Of a stretch of DNA of 64,000 nt, positions 1 through 20,153 are shown piece by piece. The position numbers and the translations under genes are program-made. The stretch lies in NCBI GenBank assembly GCA_948144175.1, contig CANXME010001989.1, forward strand, positions 558,001 through 622,000. The letters are read 5' to 3'. This DNA comes from Closterium sp. NIES-65 (lineage: Eukaryota > Streptophyta > Zygnematophyceae > Desmidiales > Closteriaceae). Position 1 is the first letter of the stretch. Each line of letters opens with the position of its first letter. Below the pieces are notes generated by a model, which saw nothing but the letters and a program-made list of their open reading frames with translations, was not told the DNA's origin and searched no databases.

Positions 1-1293
1 GTTGTCGTCCTCGCCGCTCTCATCGCGGTCGGGGCACTCGAAGGAGAGATGGTCGGGGTCGCCGCAGACCCAGCACTCCCGCCGTCGACCACCACCTCGT
101 CGACCCTTGTCCCGCGTCGACCTCGTTTCGTCGACGTCCTTCGTCGACCGCCCACCTCCGCTACCACTTTCGCCCGGCTTCCTGCGCTGCTCCCGCTGTG
201 TATTCGACTTCGTCGGTGCGGCGTAACTCGCCTGCGGAAGGAACTCCGTGGGCTGCTCTGCCTCCTGCATCGCCTCATCCTGGAGAATGTAGCTGGTGAT
301 GGAGTCTTCGTCGAGGGACTCACGCGTGCCGGGCACCATCATCATCCTCTTCATGAGATTGTAGCTGCGCGGCAAGCCCTTGACGATGTGGGTGATGTAG
401 GACGCCGTCGAGTATTCGGCGCCTGCCATTCGCATTTCAGCCAGGATCCGTCGAGCACGGTTGCAGTAATCCGTCGCCGACTCCTGCTCGCCCATCCGAA
501 TGTGGGTCATCTTCTCCTCCAGCTGCCCGATGTACAGGTCGTCCCTGACCTGATACGTCGATATGATGAAGCGCCATGCCTGGTGACCAGCATCCAGTCG
601 CTCTCGACAGCTCCTGAGCGCCAGCTGTACCACCGGCGAGCAGCACCTCGAGATGACCATGAAGGTGAGCAGGTGAGCAGAACGAAACTCCCCGCGCAGC
701 CCGACATCCTCCTCGGGCGGAATTGGCACGGTGCCGTCGGCGAAGCCCTTCAGCCCGGCGACCTCCAGCTGAGGTTCGATCGACTCCCTCCAGGTGATGA
801 GGTCCCGTCGACCTTGCAGCGGAGCGACGGTGATTCGATCCGGCGAAAACTTGAAATAGCCATACGCCGGTGCAATCCCGCCCGCCGTCACATGCGTCGT
901 CGCCGAGAGCCCACCACCACTTCGTGGAGGAGAGCGACGTCGAACATCGACGTCGGCGTGCGAGCTGCCTGCAGCCGCCGTCGACCGCTGCACTCGCGCC
1001 TGGATTCCGTCGACACCACCGTCGACCTTGATCACTCCTCTATGCCTCGTGCCTTCGCTGCCGCTGACTCGTGCACCACCGTCGACCTCGTCGTCGACGC
1101 CACCTTCGTTACGCACCGGTCGAGGAGAAGCAGGACGGGAAGGGTGTTCCGTCGCCCACTGCGACCGGATGCCCAACTCGGCGATCACCAAGGGGATCGT
1201 CCCGTACTCACCATTTGCGTGGCGTCTCCTTGCGTCAGCCAAACGTGCCTCCAAAGTGTCAGCTACACCCGCATCAACTACGAGGTCGACCAT
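1..1293 (-). CDS. Copia-type gag polyprotein (left part of element outside window)
   Basis: A frame open on the minus strand from an ATG at 1293 down to base 1 gives at least 431 residues with no stop; an in-frame TAA at 1327-1329 lies just upstream, which fixes the start. Residues about 235-330 resemble the copia gag (UBN2-like) domain: a Trp/Ile/Leu-spaced helical region with IGQLEEKM, RRILAEM and IVKGLPRSYNLM. Near residue 405-420 is a CCHC zinc knuckle, CWVCGDPDHLSFEC (C-X2-C-X4-H-X4-C), typical of RNA-packaging nucleocapsid. The first 150 residues are Gly/Arg/Val-Asp rich and low complexity (GTCGAC-rich DNA). It continues off the left edge, where protease and pol would be expected. It belongs to a different lineage from the two Copia elements at the right of the window, whose gag knuckle is atypical. 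The frame is intact, so the element may be recent. Confidence 0.85.
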   Translation of the reverse strand, partial: MVDLVVDAGVADTLEARLADARRRHANGEYGTIPLVIAELGIRSQWATEHPSRPASPRPVRNEGGVDDEVDGGARVSGSEGTRHRGVIKVDGGVDGIQARVQRSTAAAGSSHADVDVRRRSPPRSGGGLSATTHVTAGGIAPAYGYFKFSPDRITVAPLQGRRDLITWRESIEPQLEVAGLKGFADGTVPIPPEEDVGLRGEFRSAHLLTFMVISRCCSPVVQLALRSCRERLDAGHQAWRFIISTYQVRDDLYIGQLEEKMTHIRMGEQESATDYCNRARRILAEMRMAGAEYSTASYITHIVKGLPRSYNLMKRMMMVPGTRESLDEDSITSYILQDEAMQEAEQPTEFLPQASYAAPTKSNTQREQRRKPGESGSGGGRSTKDVDETRSTRDKGRRGGGRRRECWVCGDPDHLSFECPDRDESGEDDN

Positions 1294-1336
1294 GGCGACT
1301 ATCGTTGCTGCCGGCCTACGAACGACTTAGTAGGTG

Positions 1337-1390
1337 CAAAAGTCGGCTCCTATCTGAAGGTCGCGTGTTCGATCCACGCTCACCGCACCA
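1337..1390 (-). promoter_or_regulatory. Primer-binding region: 3' half of a tRNA ending in CCA, antisense to the element
   Basis: Read on the plus strand the segment is a textbook tRNA 3' half: stem GCGTG 1363-1367, loop TTCGATC 1368-1374, stem CACGC 1375-1379, acceptor strand TCACCGC 1380-1386, discriminator A, then CCA 1388-1390. On the element strand this is TGGTGCGGTGAGCG directly after a CA dinucleotide, as expected of a primer-binding site abutting an LTR. The match runs far past the usual 12-18 bases. An anticodon-loop-like CTCCTAT lies upstream, but the 5' half does not fold, so this is not a tRNA gene and the tRNA identity is not assigned. Confidence 0.5.
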
Positions 1391-2337
1391 TGCGGAGATT
1401 CACTCTACAACGGCAGTGAGCTAGACTACAGGGTTGGCACGAACTACTAGAGGTGATCTCCGCTTTGCTTGGTTCCTTAGTGCTTGCACATTCACAGGAG
1501 AAATTGGCAAGAGTTTCCACTAGCAAAGTTGGAATTACAGAATTGAACAAAAGAAGCAATGACAACAATGACTACATCAGGCACCTAGCAACCCTGCAGC
1601 TAGCCTGGTCGACTGCCAGCGCAGCTCGGTCGACCGCCTGCCAGCATTGCGTAGAGGAGCCGCGCCAGCACTGCAGAAGGGCGACCTGCCAACAAGGCTG
1701 GTCGACGGCGTGCCCCGTAGAACACAGCAGTGCGCGCGCTCGCAGGTGTGCGCAGGCGATTGGTCCGACTTGCCTCGTTGGGCATCCGTCGGCTGTTGTC
1801 TGCGCCTGACGAGCCACATCGACTTCGGGATACCAGCCCGAAGTCGCCTGCGCCATCGCGATCTCGACGGCATTCGTGTGCCTCCGCAGAAGTCGTCGAG
1901 CTGGTCACCCGGTCGACCCCTGGTGCTCTGGTCGACTCCCAGGTGCCTCCCGTCGACCACTGGGTCTCTCTGGTCGACCACCGGATGCTCCTGGTCGACC
2001 ACACCTCCCGTCAAGCTACCCCTTGGTCGACGGACCCCTTCCGTCGACCAGAACTGCTCCGTAGACTTCCCCGTCGAACTGTAGGTCGACGGACTACTTC
2101 GTCGACCTCCTGGACGGCTCGCCCGTCGCCCAGGCCAGTCAGTTGCAGCTGTCGAGCATCCTGGGCGACAGCAACACCACAGCGGTCCGCTGCCGCTCGA
2201 CGTAACCTGTCGAGCATCTATCCCACTGTGAACAGTCGGTCGCTACTCCCGTGCATCCGACCAAGTCGTCGGCGTTGCCCAAGCGAGGGCGGGGCCAACA
2301 CTCCATTCCCGTTAACAGGGTGGGTCCTCGGGTGGAG
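1391..2337. other. Putative 5' LTR of the left-edge Copia, then GTCGAC-rich noncoding DNA
   Basis: If the primer-binding site at 1390 is right, the LTR of the minus-strand element starts at 1391 with TGCGGAGAT. I could not find its outer end. From about 1600 to 2340 the DNA carries many irregular copies of GGTCGACC/GTCGAC at roughly 25-35 base spacing. Several frames stay open through it on both strands, but none shows a recognisable domain. Confidence 0.35.
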
Positions 2338-2378
2338 CATCCCGTGATTCTAGAGCAGATTCTCGTCACAGGTGTGTT

Positions 2379-10818
<8,440 letters not shown>

Positions 10819-12058
10819 AAACTTGCAGTGTGCTAGTGAGAAGTATATACTGTACAGAGCACCTTTTATTTGACATAATTTCAGCTTGATCTAGGTGTTC
10901 ACCTTTCTGCGCACAATTTGCAAAAACCTGTTCACATGTGATTCTTTTGTTGCTTTGTGAAATAATGACCGCGTGCATTGTTTTACAGCTTGTTGAAATT
11001 TAATTGTCAGGTACAGCCATGAATAATGTAGGATGATTTACACTCATTGGTTTGTTGGGCCCTCGAGATCTGTTGCGGGCCGCTCTTCCGTTGTCGGCAC
11101 GCAACCGCAACATGTGTCCGTTACGCACAAAGCGGTCGCGAATCAACAATCTCCTTCGGCGAATAGGAAACTTTGTTTCGCAAGGCTTCACCCACAGGCC
11201 AACTCCAACTCCCTTCAGAAATCAAAATCGAGAGTTGACTCACGAGAATTGCGAGTTCAGTAGGGGTTCAGTAGGGTCTCAGCGAGAATTGCGGAAACCG
11301 TAACTACCTTGAGATCTCATCAACACCTCTTTCGAGGCGCTCATCATGGTAGACATTGTCGGACGGTCCAGATGAGTCGCGGGGAAAGATATATGTTGCT
11401 CGATCCTGCTGGACGGTACTTGTGGCTGAGTGAGTCAGTCACGTACGCCGCAGGGATGCAGCCATGCGGCAATACCATTCGTCACCGACAGGCGAAATCC
11501 TTGCATTTCTGTAACTGCTCCCTAGTTTTGCGTTTGACGATGCTAGCGAACAGCAGGCGATTGTTAGCGACGGCAGCGGTGGTGCTGTAGGAGAGATCTC
11601 TGTTTGTGCGTCTGGTGATAGACTTCGTTGGGAGAGAAGCAGTGTATGTGCATGTTGTCGGTAGATTCTGGTTGAGAATCGCCATGTAAAACGGTCAGAT
11701 TACCGACAATGGAGATAGTCTTAGCAAACTGACTGACGTGGTTCTTCTATGGGAAGGCCGTAGGTGCCATGTTTCAATCATGGTTTTCCCGCAACCTGCG
11801 GAACGGACTGTAAACGGATTAACGGGTTGTTGCATACAGTTAACCGCAAAATGGCATTGCTAGGGGGTGACAGTCTGGCATTGTCGTCCACTCAGGTGTC
11901 GTGCATTCTGCGATGCGGTCATAAGCTCCTTAGCTACCTCAGGCCGTATTACGAGTTCACAGATAAAAGTCCCAGCAGTTCCGATAGTAATTCATAACCA
12001 CCATCCATCAGTTTGCGACTCCGATTGCTCATCAACTCTGATCGCTCATCCAAGGAAA
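10819..12058. other. Intergenic, nothing recognised
   Basis: Kinase 3' flank followed by the presumed promoter region of the next plus-strand gene. No conserved frame, RNA gene or repeat was found here. Confidence 0.5.
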
Positions 12059-13387
12059 ATGGCTCCTCGATTTTCTCTTATGATCTTGGCTGCTCACTTA
12101 GCCATTTCGTTCTTCACGTTGGCTTCTGGGGAGCTGGATGTGGTCCTGACGGTACGAGCTTAGTAATTTTCCGCCTTCTTTAGCCGTCAGTAGAAGGACT
12201 CTTCGCTGCTCCAAGCGAAATTGGCTTACTTCTAGTCCCTGCTTCTCAAACGTACCTACCCCCCTTGTCCAAATTCCCACCGTTACAGAGATACCAAGCC
12301 CCTGTGGACGCTCTGTGTCTGGGGAACAACAGAACAGCTGCATATGGCGTCCCGCTGCTCCAATCCTCAACCGAAGCCGCAAATCTTTTGTCTTCTACAG
12401 GGACCATGGCCACAGAGGCGGATTTCTTATACATTGGCAGTTCAGCGCTAGCGAGTAAGCATTCTTCGCAGAGACGGGTTTCTTCGTTGCTAGATGGTTG
12501 CTGTCCTGTCAAGCTAGCTCTGCCATCTGACCAAATGTGGTTGTTGACGCACATTCTCATAACGTACTTGCTGTCGTCGTTTTCCAGGTCAACGATCTTG
12601 CCTACCTGACTCTCTGGTTGATGTGTACATCCAAAACTCTACGGATGGCGGTTTTACGACAGCATCTATGGCTGAGCTCCCAGCAGGCATCCAGGATTCG
12701 TCATACGTCGTCTCTCTCGTCTCACAGACTCAGATCGCGAGCCAAGATGTGCACCTGTGCACATCAAATGATTATCCACGTGATTTGACTGTGGAGGGTG
12801 CACCAACTACACTTAGTGTCTCAAAACACAGCTCCAACGTCACATTTACGGTAAGCCGCAAAATGACATTTTTCTTCCAGATTATTCAAGTCACGCAATC
12901 ATCATCCTTGTTCCATAACGTTCTCGTCTGACATTGTGCTGGAACGTCTATGCAGGGCCCTGGATTCCAAGCAACTCTTCCTGCATTCATTGACGGTGTT
13001 GTCACCTCATACCTGTATAAGAACTTCAAGCAGAAAGCATCTACTCGAGTCTATGGTGCCATCCTGGTCACTCGGGTTCCTGAATCCGTCTCAATCACAC
13101 CCAAATGGGCAACAGCATACCTGATTTACCGTCTCCTGGGAAAACCCAGCAACACTCCTTCGGAAATCATTGGAAGCATTTTCTATGCGTCGTATGCTAT
13201 GGATGGCTCAGCAACAACCACCGCCACTAGGGGAGGCTCTCCTGTTTCTTGGGGAAAAGTAGCTCACAGGCGTCTGCTACAAGATACAACGACAAGCAGC
13301 AGCACGGATACGGCATCCTTTGCAAGCACATGCGTCCACTATGTGTGGAATCCTACGTGCAAGTGTTACGTGACAACGCCATGCTGA
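12059..13387 (+). CDS. Predicted secreted protein of unknown family
   Basis: Four exons join in phase: 12059-12151, 12289-12454, 12588-12850, 12956-13387, giving 317 residues. The start is supported by a classic signal peptide (MAPRFSLMILAAHLAISFF, cleavage expected after LASG). The mature part begins ELDVVLT and has no domain I recognise. It is rich in Ser/Thr with several possible N-glycosylation sites (NNRT, QNST, SNVT) and one region of hydrophobic strand-like segments (ATLPAFIDGVVTSYLY, VYGAILVTRVP). The C-terminus is Cys-rich (CVHYVWNPTCKCYVTTPC, four Cys in 18 residues), suggesting disulphides. Introns are short (105-137 bases) and, unlike its neighbours, it contains no exon copies. 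It converges on ALG5. A cell-wall or extracellular role is only an inference from the signal peptide. Confidence 0.72.
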
Positions 13388-13979
13388 TGCATATAGTTAG
13401 GGGAATGTGGGGCGTGGTAACCCCCTGTATGTACATTATCACTTCTGTTCCTTGTAAATATCTGTACTACAATTGTTTCGTTAGACACAGCCCTGGAAAA
13501 GCAGCACAACAAGGGCTGAAACTATTGTAGTAAGCCCTTTCATGTGTCTCATCATGTATGTACACAACATACCAGTTAATTGGGAGCTAAATTTCTGACT
13601 GTCTCCTCTGTAGGCTACCAACCAAGTCCACAGGTTTCAAAGGTAAGAAGGTTGGTTGGACCTGGTGACCCAACCAAGGGTAGGAAGGATGAGGCAATCT
13701 AGGGGAACTTGAGACTCCGGTTTTAATAGGCTGAACCTCTATCAAGTTTTCCTGCATGCCCTCCCCCTCTTCTCACTATTAGAGGTCAACACGGTGTACA
13801 GGTGACAGAACCGCACATGAAAGGTGAAGGGCATTTTGTGATTGCACACCTTGACAAGGCCCACCCACACTATCTTCCGTAATTGCTGGCAGGCATGTGA
13901 AGGAACTCGATCAAATACCGTACAATCGTTTAAGCCACCTTGTAGTACAATGTTGTCACCAGGGCCTTCACATCACATA
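13388..13979. other. Short convergent intergenic region
   Basis: Lies between the 3' ends of the secreted-protein gene and ALG5. No feature seen. Confidence 0.5.
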
Positions 13980-16900
13980 CTAATTGTTAATGAGGTCCTG
14001 TTTGAGCTTCCAAATGCGCAGGCCGTAACCAATGCGAATGAGGGCAAGCTCAAAGAGCATATGGAGTATGCTGGTAGGCCGGAGTTTGGACCCTGGGATC
14101 TCCGTCCAGGCAACTGCAACCTCTGCCACTCTGATGTGCAGCTTCTTGCACAGGTACAGCAATTCCACATCGAATGTCCATCTGGAGGGGTTGGTCAGGA
14201 AAAGGGAGCAAGTTTTTTTAGTAAGATGTAAAAAGCGATGTGCAGCTTCTTGTACAGGTACAGCAACTCCAAATAAAAAGTCCCTATAGAAGACATTGGC
14301 AAGAGAGGGTACAGAAAGCACCAACAAATGAGCAATTGGTGACTTGAGACATATGTGAGAACAAGTGAGGAGCATACATGAATTGCTTCAAATCGAGCAA
14401 CGACGTGTAGCCACGTTGGTAGCCAGCTTACCTGTTGAGCCTCGTGATAGTAAAGTTGTTTTGAGACGTCTCAAAATGGCTTTATTATCACGTGGCGATA
14501 ATGTGTAGCTAGGTTGGTAGCCAAGTAGCCAGCTTACCTGTTGAGCCTCTGGTTGCGGAAGAGTTTTCGGGCAGCTGAGCGGGTGAACATTTTGAATCCA
14601 CACTGCAATTGAGGGAGGTGAAATCAAGGAAACAGTAGAAATAGAAACACGGAGAAGTGCGATGAGAGTTGGCACAAGAAAGAGAAGAAGCAAACCCATG
14701 CATTTTTCTTAGTCTCAGGTTTGCTGCTTCTGAAACGTCTCAAAAGGTATCCTCTCATCTCATATGTGTGCCCCCTTACCTGTGCGCATGAGGCGACCTA
14801 TGCTTTGCTAAAAGGTATCCTCTCATCGCATATGTGTGCCCCCTTACCTGTGTGTCTCTCACTCCCGTCCCCCCTGTAGCAAGCAGCACTGCAAAGTAGA
14901 AGCCATACATGAGCACGTTGCGATACCACTTGCGCTGGAGGAGAGAAGGGGAAGGGAACATGGCAGGGGGGAAAGAGAAACACATGGCAGTGATGGTGGT
15001 GAGTACAAGGGAGAGAGAGCACTGCAAAGTGGGAGCTGTACATGAGCACGTTGCGGTACCATTTGCGCTGCAGTGAGAAAGGGAGAGGGGGGAAAGCAAA
15101 GCAACGATGACTTTTGAGTCGACTCAAAAGTCAACTCTGCAGTGGGAAAGGGAGAGGGGGGAAAGCAAAGCAACGATGACGATGGGTGCGAGCAGCGGTG
15201 GGCGATAAGGAGAAGAGGTGACTTTTGAGTCGACTCAAAAGTCACCTCTGCGAGCAGCGGGAGGCGATAAGGAGAAGCCGTACATGATCAATGCGATACC
15301 ACTTGCGCTGGAGTGGGAATGGGGAACGGAGAGTATAACACGACAAACAATCGTGATGAGAGGTACGAAGGAGAAGGAGCACTGCGGAGCAGCAACCACA
15401 CTCACGATCACCGTGCTGCACCGCTTGCGCTGGAAAAGAGAGAGGGTTGGAACTTAGTACTCAGACGAAGCGACGGCACATTGTAAATACAAGCCACGCA
15501 CAATCTCCAACCACCTCCACTCACATCGATTGGCCCTTTCCTCTCAAGAGGTTTTGTCTGATAGAATTGAAGTATTGAAACCACGAACGGTGGACAGTTT
15601 GTAACCACCTAGCAGCAACAACTCAGTGACGAGCGCTTTCGTCTCAAGGTGAGCACGTAATGTCCGCTTAGGAACCATCTAATTAGCATTTAGGTCTATT
15701 TGGGGCCCACTCGGTGTCCACTCACATTGCAAGCACAAGGTCTATTTGGGGCCCACTCGGTGTCCACTCACATTGCAAGCACAAGGTCTATTTGGGGCCC
15801 ACTCGGTGTCCACTCACATTGCAAGCACAAGGTCTATTTGGGGCCCACTCGGTGTCCACTCACATTGACGAGCGCTTTTTTTTCAAGATGAGCGCGCGAG
15901 CCAAAAGCCACCAATGAGGCGCTGCCAATGCCAGGACACGTGGCGACAGCTGATTGGCTGTCAACCGGTCCCCCCTTGGCCATGCTGACAATCTGAAACA
16001 AGATGTGATCGGGATGAGGTAGGAAGAATCTTAAGGCACAGGAAGATACTGCCATTAACACTCATAATGAATTTGATATTGACACTGATAATGACACTCA
16101 TAATGACCTTGATAATGACACTGATGATTTGACTCACAAGGGCCCAGAGTAAAGAGAAAAATGAGACATGATCCTAAAAGAGTTATCAGCGTTAACTACA
16201 TTGGCCACTCCCTTCTCAAAACTCACTCAGTGACTCACTCCCATCTCTCCCCTCTTCCACACTTCCCTCTCCCTCTCCCTCACCTCTCTCTCCCCTCTCT
16301 CTCCTCTCTCTCTCCCCTCTCCCTCACCTCTCTCTCCAGCTTCTCTAGATCTGTGAACCGCGTTGCACCGTCCGCATCTGCAAAAAGGATGAGCTCACCC
16401 CGTGAGCACAGCGCACCCTGAGGGAAGGGAAGCACGCAAGAAAGACAGAGACATGGGGACAGGGAAAGGAATGGGGGAGAAAAGGGAAAAGGAATAAGCT
16501 CACCCCGTGAGCACAGCGCACCCTGATGGAAGGGACGCACGCAACAGATGATGGTTCACGGGTGTACAAGAAAGAGGAGGAGGAGGAGGAGGAGGAGGAG
16601 GAGGAGGAGGAGGAGGAGGAGGAGGAGGAGGAGGAGGAGGAGGAGGAGGAGGAGGAGGAGGAGGAGGAGGAGGAGGAGGAGGAGGAGGGCGGAATGAATG
16701 AGTGAGAGAGAAGCGGCATAAAGGAAAGGGAAACAAAAGACAGACATCGGGTTTAAAAGACAGAGAAGGGGTAGGAAAAGAAGTGAGGGGTAGGAAAAGA
16801 AGTGCATTTTGTTTGAGATTAGTTTTGAGAATTCTCAAAACTAATCTCAAACAAGAAGTGAGGGGTAGGAAAAGAAGTTTTGAGACGTCTCAAAACATCT

Positions 16901-19659
16901 CTTTTATCACGAAGGGGTAGGAAACGAAGTGAGGATGAAGCTTCCATTTCCCTTCCCTCCAACTACGGGCATGCACACACACCCGCCACCTGGTAACAGC
17001 CGCTACCTTCCTTTGATTGACTTGCTGCTTCACCACTCTCACTCAGTCAATCCCCATCCGCTCCCAAAATCCCACCCCGTCCCATTCACCCACTAGCATA
17101 CCCACCTTCCTTTCTGTGCCACACACACACCCACCTTCCTAACAGCTGCTCCCTTCCCTTGGTTGACCCGCTGCTTCACCACTCTCACTCGGTCGATCCA
17201 TTCCCAAGCAGCTCAAACTCTTTCTCCCCATCCCATGCCATTAACTGAATGGCATACCCACCTTCCTTTCTGTGTCACACACACACCCACCTTCCTAACA
17301 GCTGCTCCCTTCCCGTGGTTGACCCGCTGTTTCACCACCCTCACGCGGTCGATGCCAAGCCGTTTAACATAGTCAAACACCACGGCGACTGTGCTGTCCG
17401 TGCTGCCATCGTCCACCACCAAGACCTGGTGGGAGGGAGGAGGGGGGGAGGGAGGGGAGCGGGTATTGACAGGAGTGAAGGCAAATACCACTCCCACAGT
17501 GCTGTCCGTGCTGCCATCGTCCACCACCAAGACCTGATGGGAAGGAGGAAGGGGAGGGTGTTGGCATTCGGTGCTCTCACTGCTTCACCACTCTCACGCG
17601 GTCGATCCCAAGCCGTTTAACATAGTCAAACACCACGGCGACTGTGCTGTCCGTGCTGCCATCGTCCACCACCAAGACCTGGTGGGAGGGGGGAGGAGTG
17701 CAGCCAAAAGAACAAGTAGGGGTTCATCCCAAGCCTTTTAACATAGTCAAACACCACAGCTACTGTGCTGTCCGTGCTGCCATCGTCCACCACTAGGACC
17801 TGATGAGGAGGGAGGAGGAATGGAGAGGAGTGGAGAGGAGTGGAGAGGAGTGGAGAGGAGTGGAGAGGAGTGGACAGGAGTAAAGAGGAGGAAAAGCAAT
17901 CATTGGTGGGAGTCAAAGGCAAACATTACAGCGAGGAAGGGGAGAGTCCAGAATGAACAATCGGGATTTTTTTAGTCGCCCATGGCTTATCACACACAGC
18001 GAGGAAGGAGGAGAGTCCAGAATGAACAATCGGGATTGCCGCGGAGTGATCTTGCTGTGCCTATCGGGTGGGACGGGTATGTCCAGACAGGTGCCGTGGG
18101 GAGTATGCATAGCCTCAGAATGGTGCAGTGCCGTGAGGTGCGGTGCAGAGTGGAGTCGTGCTGTACGGGACAGTGCAGTGCGGTGAGATACCTCGTAGGT
18201 AAACGCTGCGTCCTTGGCTGATCGCTCCTGCACATAACTGCTTGGGAAAGGGGAGGGGATTGAAGGGGAGGGAAGTGGAGGAAGAGAGGAGAGGAGGAGA
18301 AGGGAGGGGGGGAGAGGAGGAGAGGGAAGGGGAGAGGGGATGCAATGGGGTCAAAACATTAATATTACTTGCACACTTAGTTGGTGGTGTGTGTGTGTGT
18401 TGGGAGAGGGGGGGAGGTGGGGGAGGGGGTCTGTGCGTATTGCTGTCCTGTATTCGATAGTGGCGTGATAAACTACTATTGCCATACAACCCTTCCCTCC
18501 AGTACCCCAATAGGCATTCTACCCTTTTCAACACCCTAAAAAAAATTCTCCCATGCCTCCCCACCTGATAATCTCGTCCAGAGTGGCCGCAATTCTTCTG
18601 TCCTCGTTATAAGCAGGGCACACCACAGTGAGGTATTTCTCTGCCGGGGCAAACAGAGACGGCAGTGGCACCTTGTCCACTGAAGTTGGGTCCTCCATGT
18701 ATAGAGCCTCTGTCTCTGAGCCGCTGCAAAGAGTAGTGGGGCGGGGAGAGAGGGAAGCAAAGGCACTCTATGGCACTCTATGGCACTGAGGCTCTGCGGG
18801 AGCAAACAGCGAGGGCAGAGGCACCTTGTCCACGGAGGCAGGGTCCTCCATGAACAGTGTGTTGGGCTCCGTGTGACTGAGAATAGAGGGGAGGGAGGAC
18901 GGGAAACACGCCCGGGGGGGGGGGGGAGTTTATCCACCTTATCATCCATGACAAGGAGTGGAGAAGGGCAGAGGCATCTTATCCTCGGAGGCAGGGTCCT
19001 CCATGAACAGTGTGTCGTGCTCCGTGTGGCTGTGGATGGGGGGGGGGGAGAGAAGAAGGGGCACAAACACTCCAGTAGAAGTGAGCGGATAAGGAGCAGA
19101 GACGTGGCAGTGGGGGGAATGGCAGAGGCACTTTGTCCACGGAGGTAGGGTCCTCCATGGACAGTGTGTCGTGCTCCGTGTGGCTGTGGAGAGAGGGGGG
19201 GAGGAGAAGAAGGGAAAAAACTCTGGAAGTGAGCCGTAGGGAAGGGCAGAGGCACCTTGTCCACACAGGTACGGTCCTCCATGAAGGGTGTGTCGTGCTC
19301 CGTGTGGCTGTGGAGAGAGGGGGAGTGGGGGGGGGGGTGGTTGGAAAGAGGGACAGGCTTCAAGTGAGCCAATAATTAGCAGAGAGAGCAGGCAGTGGGG
19401 AAGGGCAGAGGCACCTTGTCCACAGAGGAACGGTCCTCCATGAAGAGTGCTTCCCTCTCTGAGCCACTAAGTGACATTTGAGTCGACTCAAAAGTCGCTT
19501 CCCTCTCTGAGCCACTAAGTGACTTTTGAGTCGACTCAAAAGTCGCTTCCCTCTCTGAGCCACTGCAAACAGTAATGGGGCGGGGAGAGAGGGGGGCAGA
19601 GGCGCTCTAGGCCACAGAGGCAGGCAGGCAGTGGTGAGGGTGAGGGTGAGGGTGAGGGA

Positions 19660-19732
<73 letters not shown>

Positions 19733-19735
19733 CGG

Positions 19736-19772
<37 letters not shown>

Positions 19773-19773
19773 A

Positions 19774-19850
<77 letters not shown>

Positions 19851-19851
19851 C

Positions 19852-19916
<65 letters not shown>

Positions 19917-19917
19917 C

Positions 19918-19970
<53 letters not shown>

Positions 19971-19971
19971 A

Positions 19972-20024
<53 letters not shown>

Positions 20025-20095
20025 AGAGGGTGAGGGTGAGGGTGAGGGTGAGGATGAGGGTGAGGGTGAGGGTGAGGGTGAGGGAGAGGGAGACG

Positions 20096-20153
<58 letters not shown>

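Noticed and set aside
1300-1390. Functional tRNA gene with encoded CCA
   Set aside because: Only the 3' half folds; the 5' acceptor strand does not pair with TCACCGC.
49-1419. 456-codon plus-strand ORF at the left edge
   Set aside because: The minus strand encodes a gag with a clear zinc knuckle; the plus frame has no domain.
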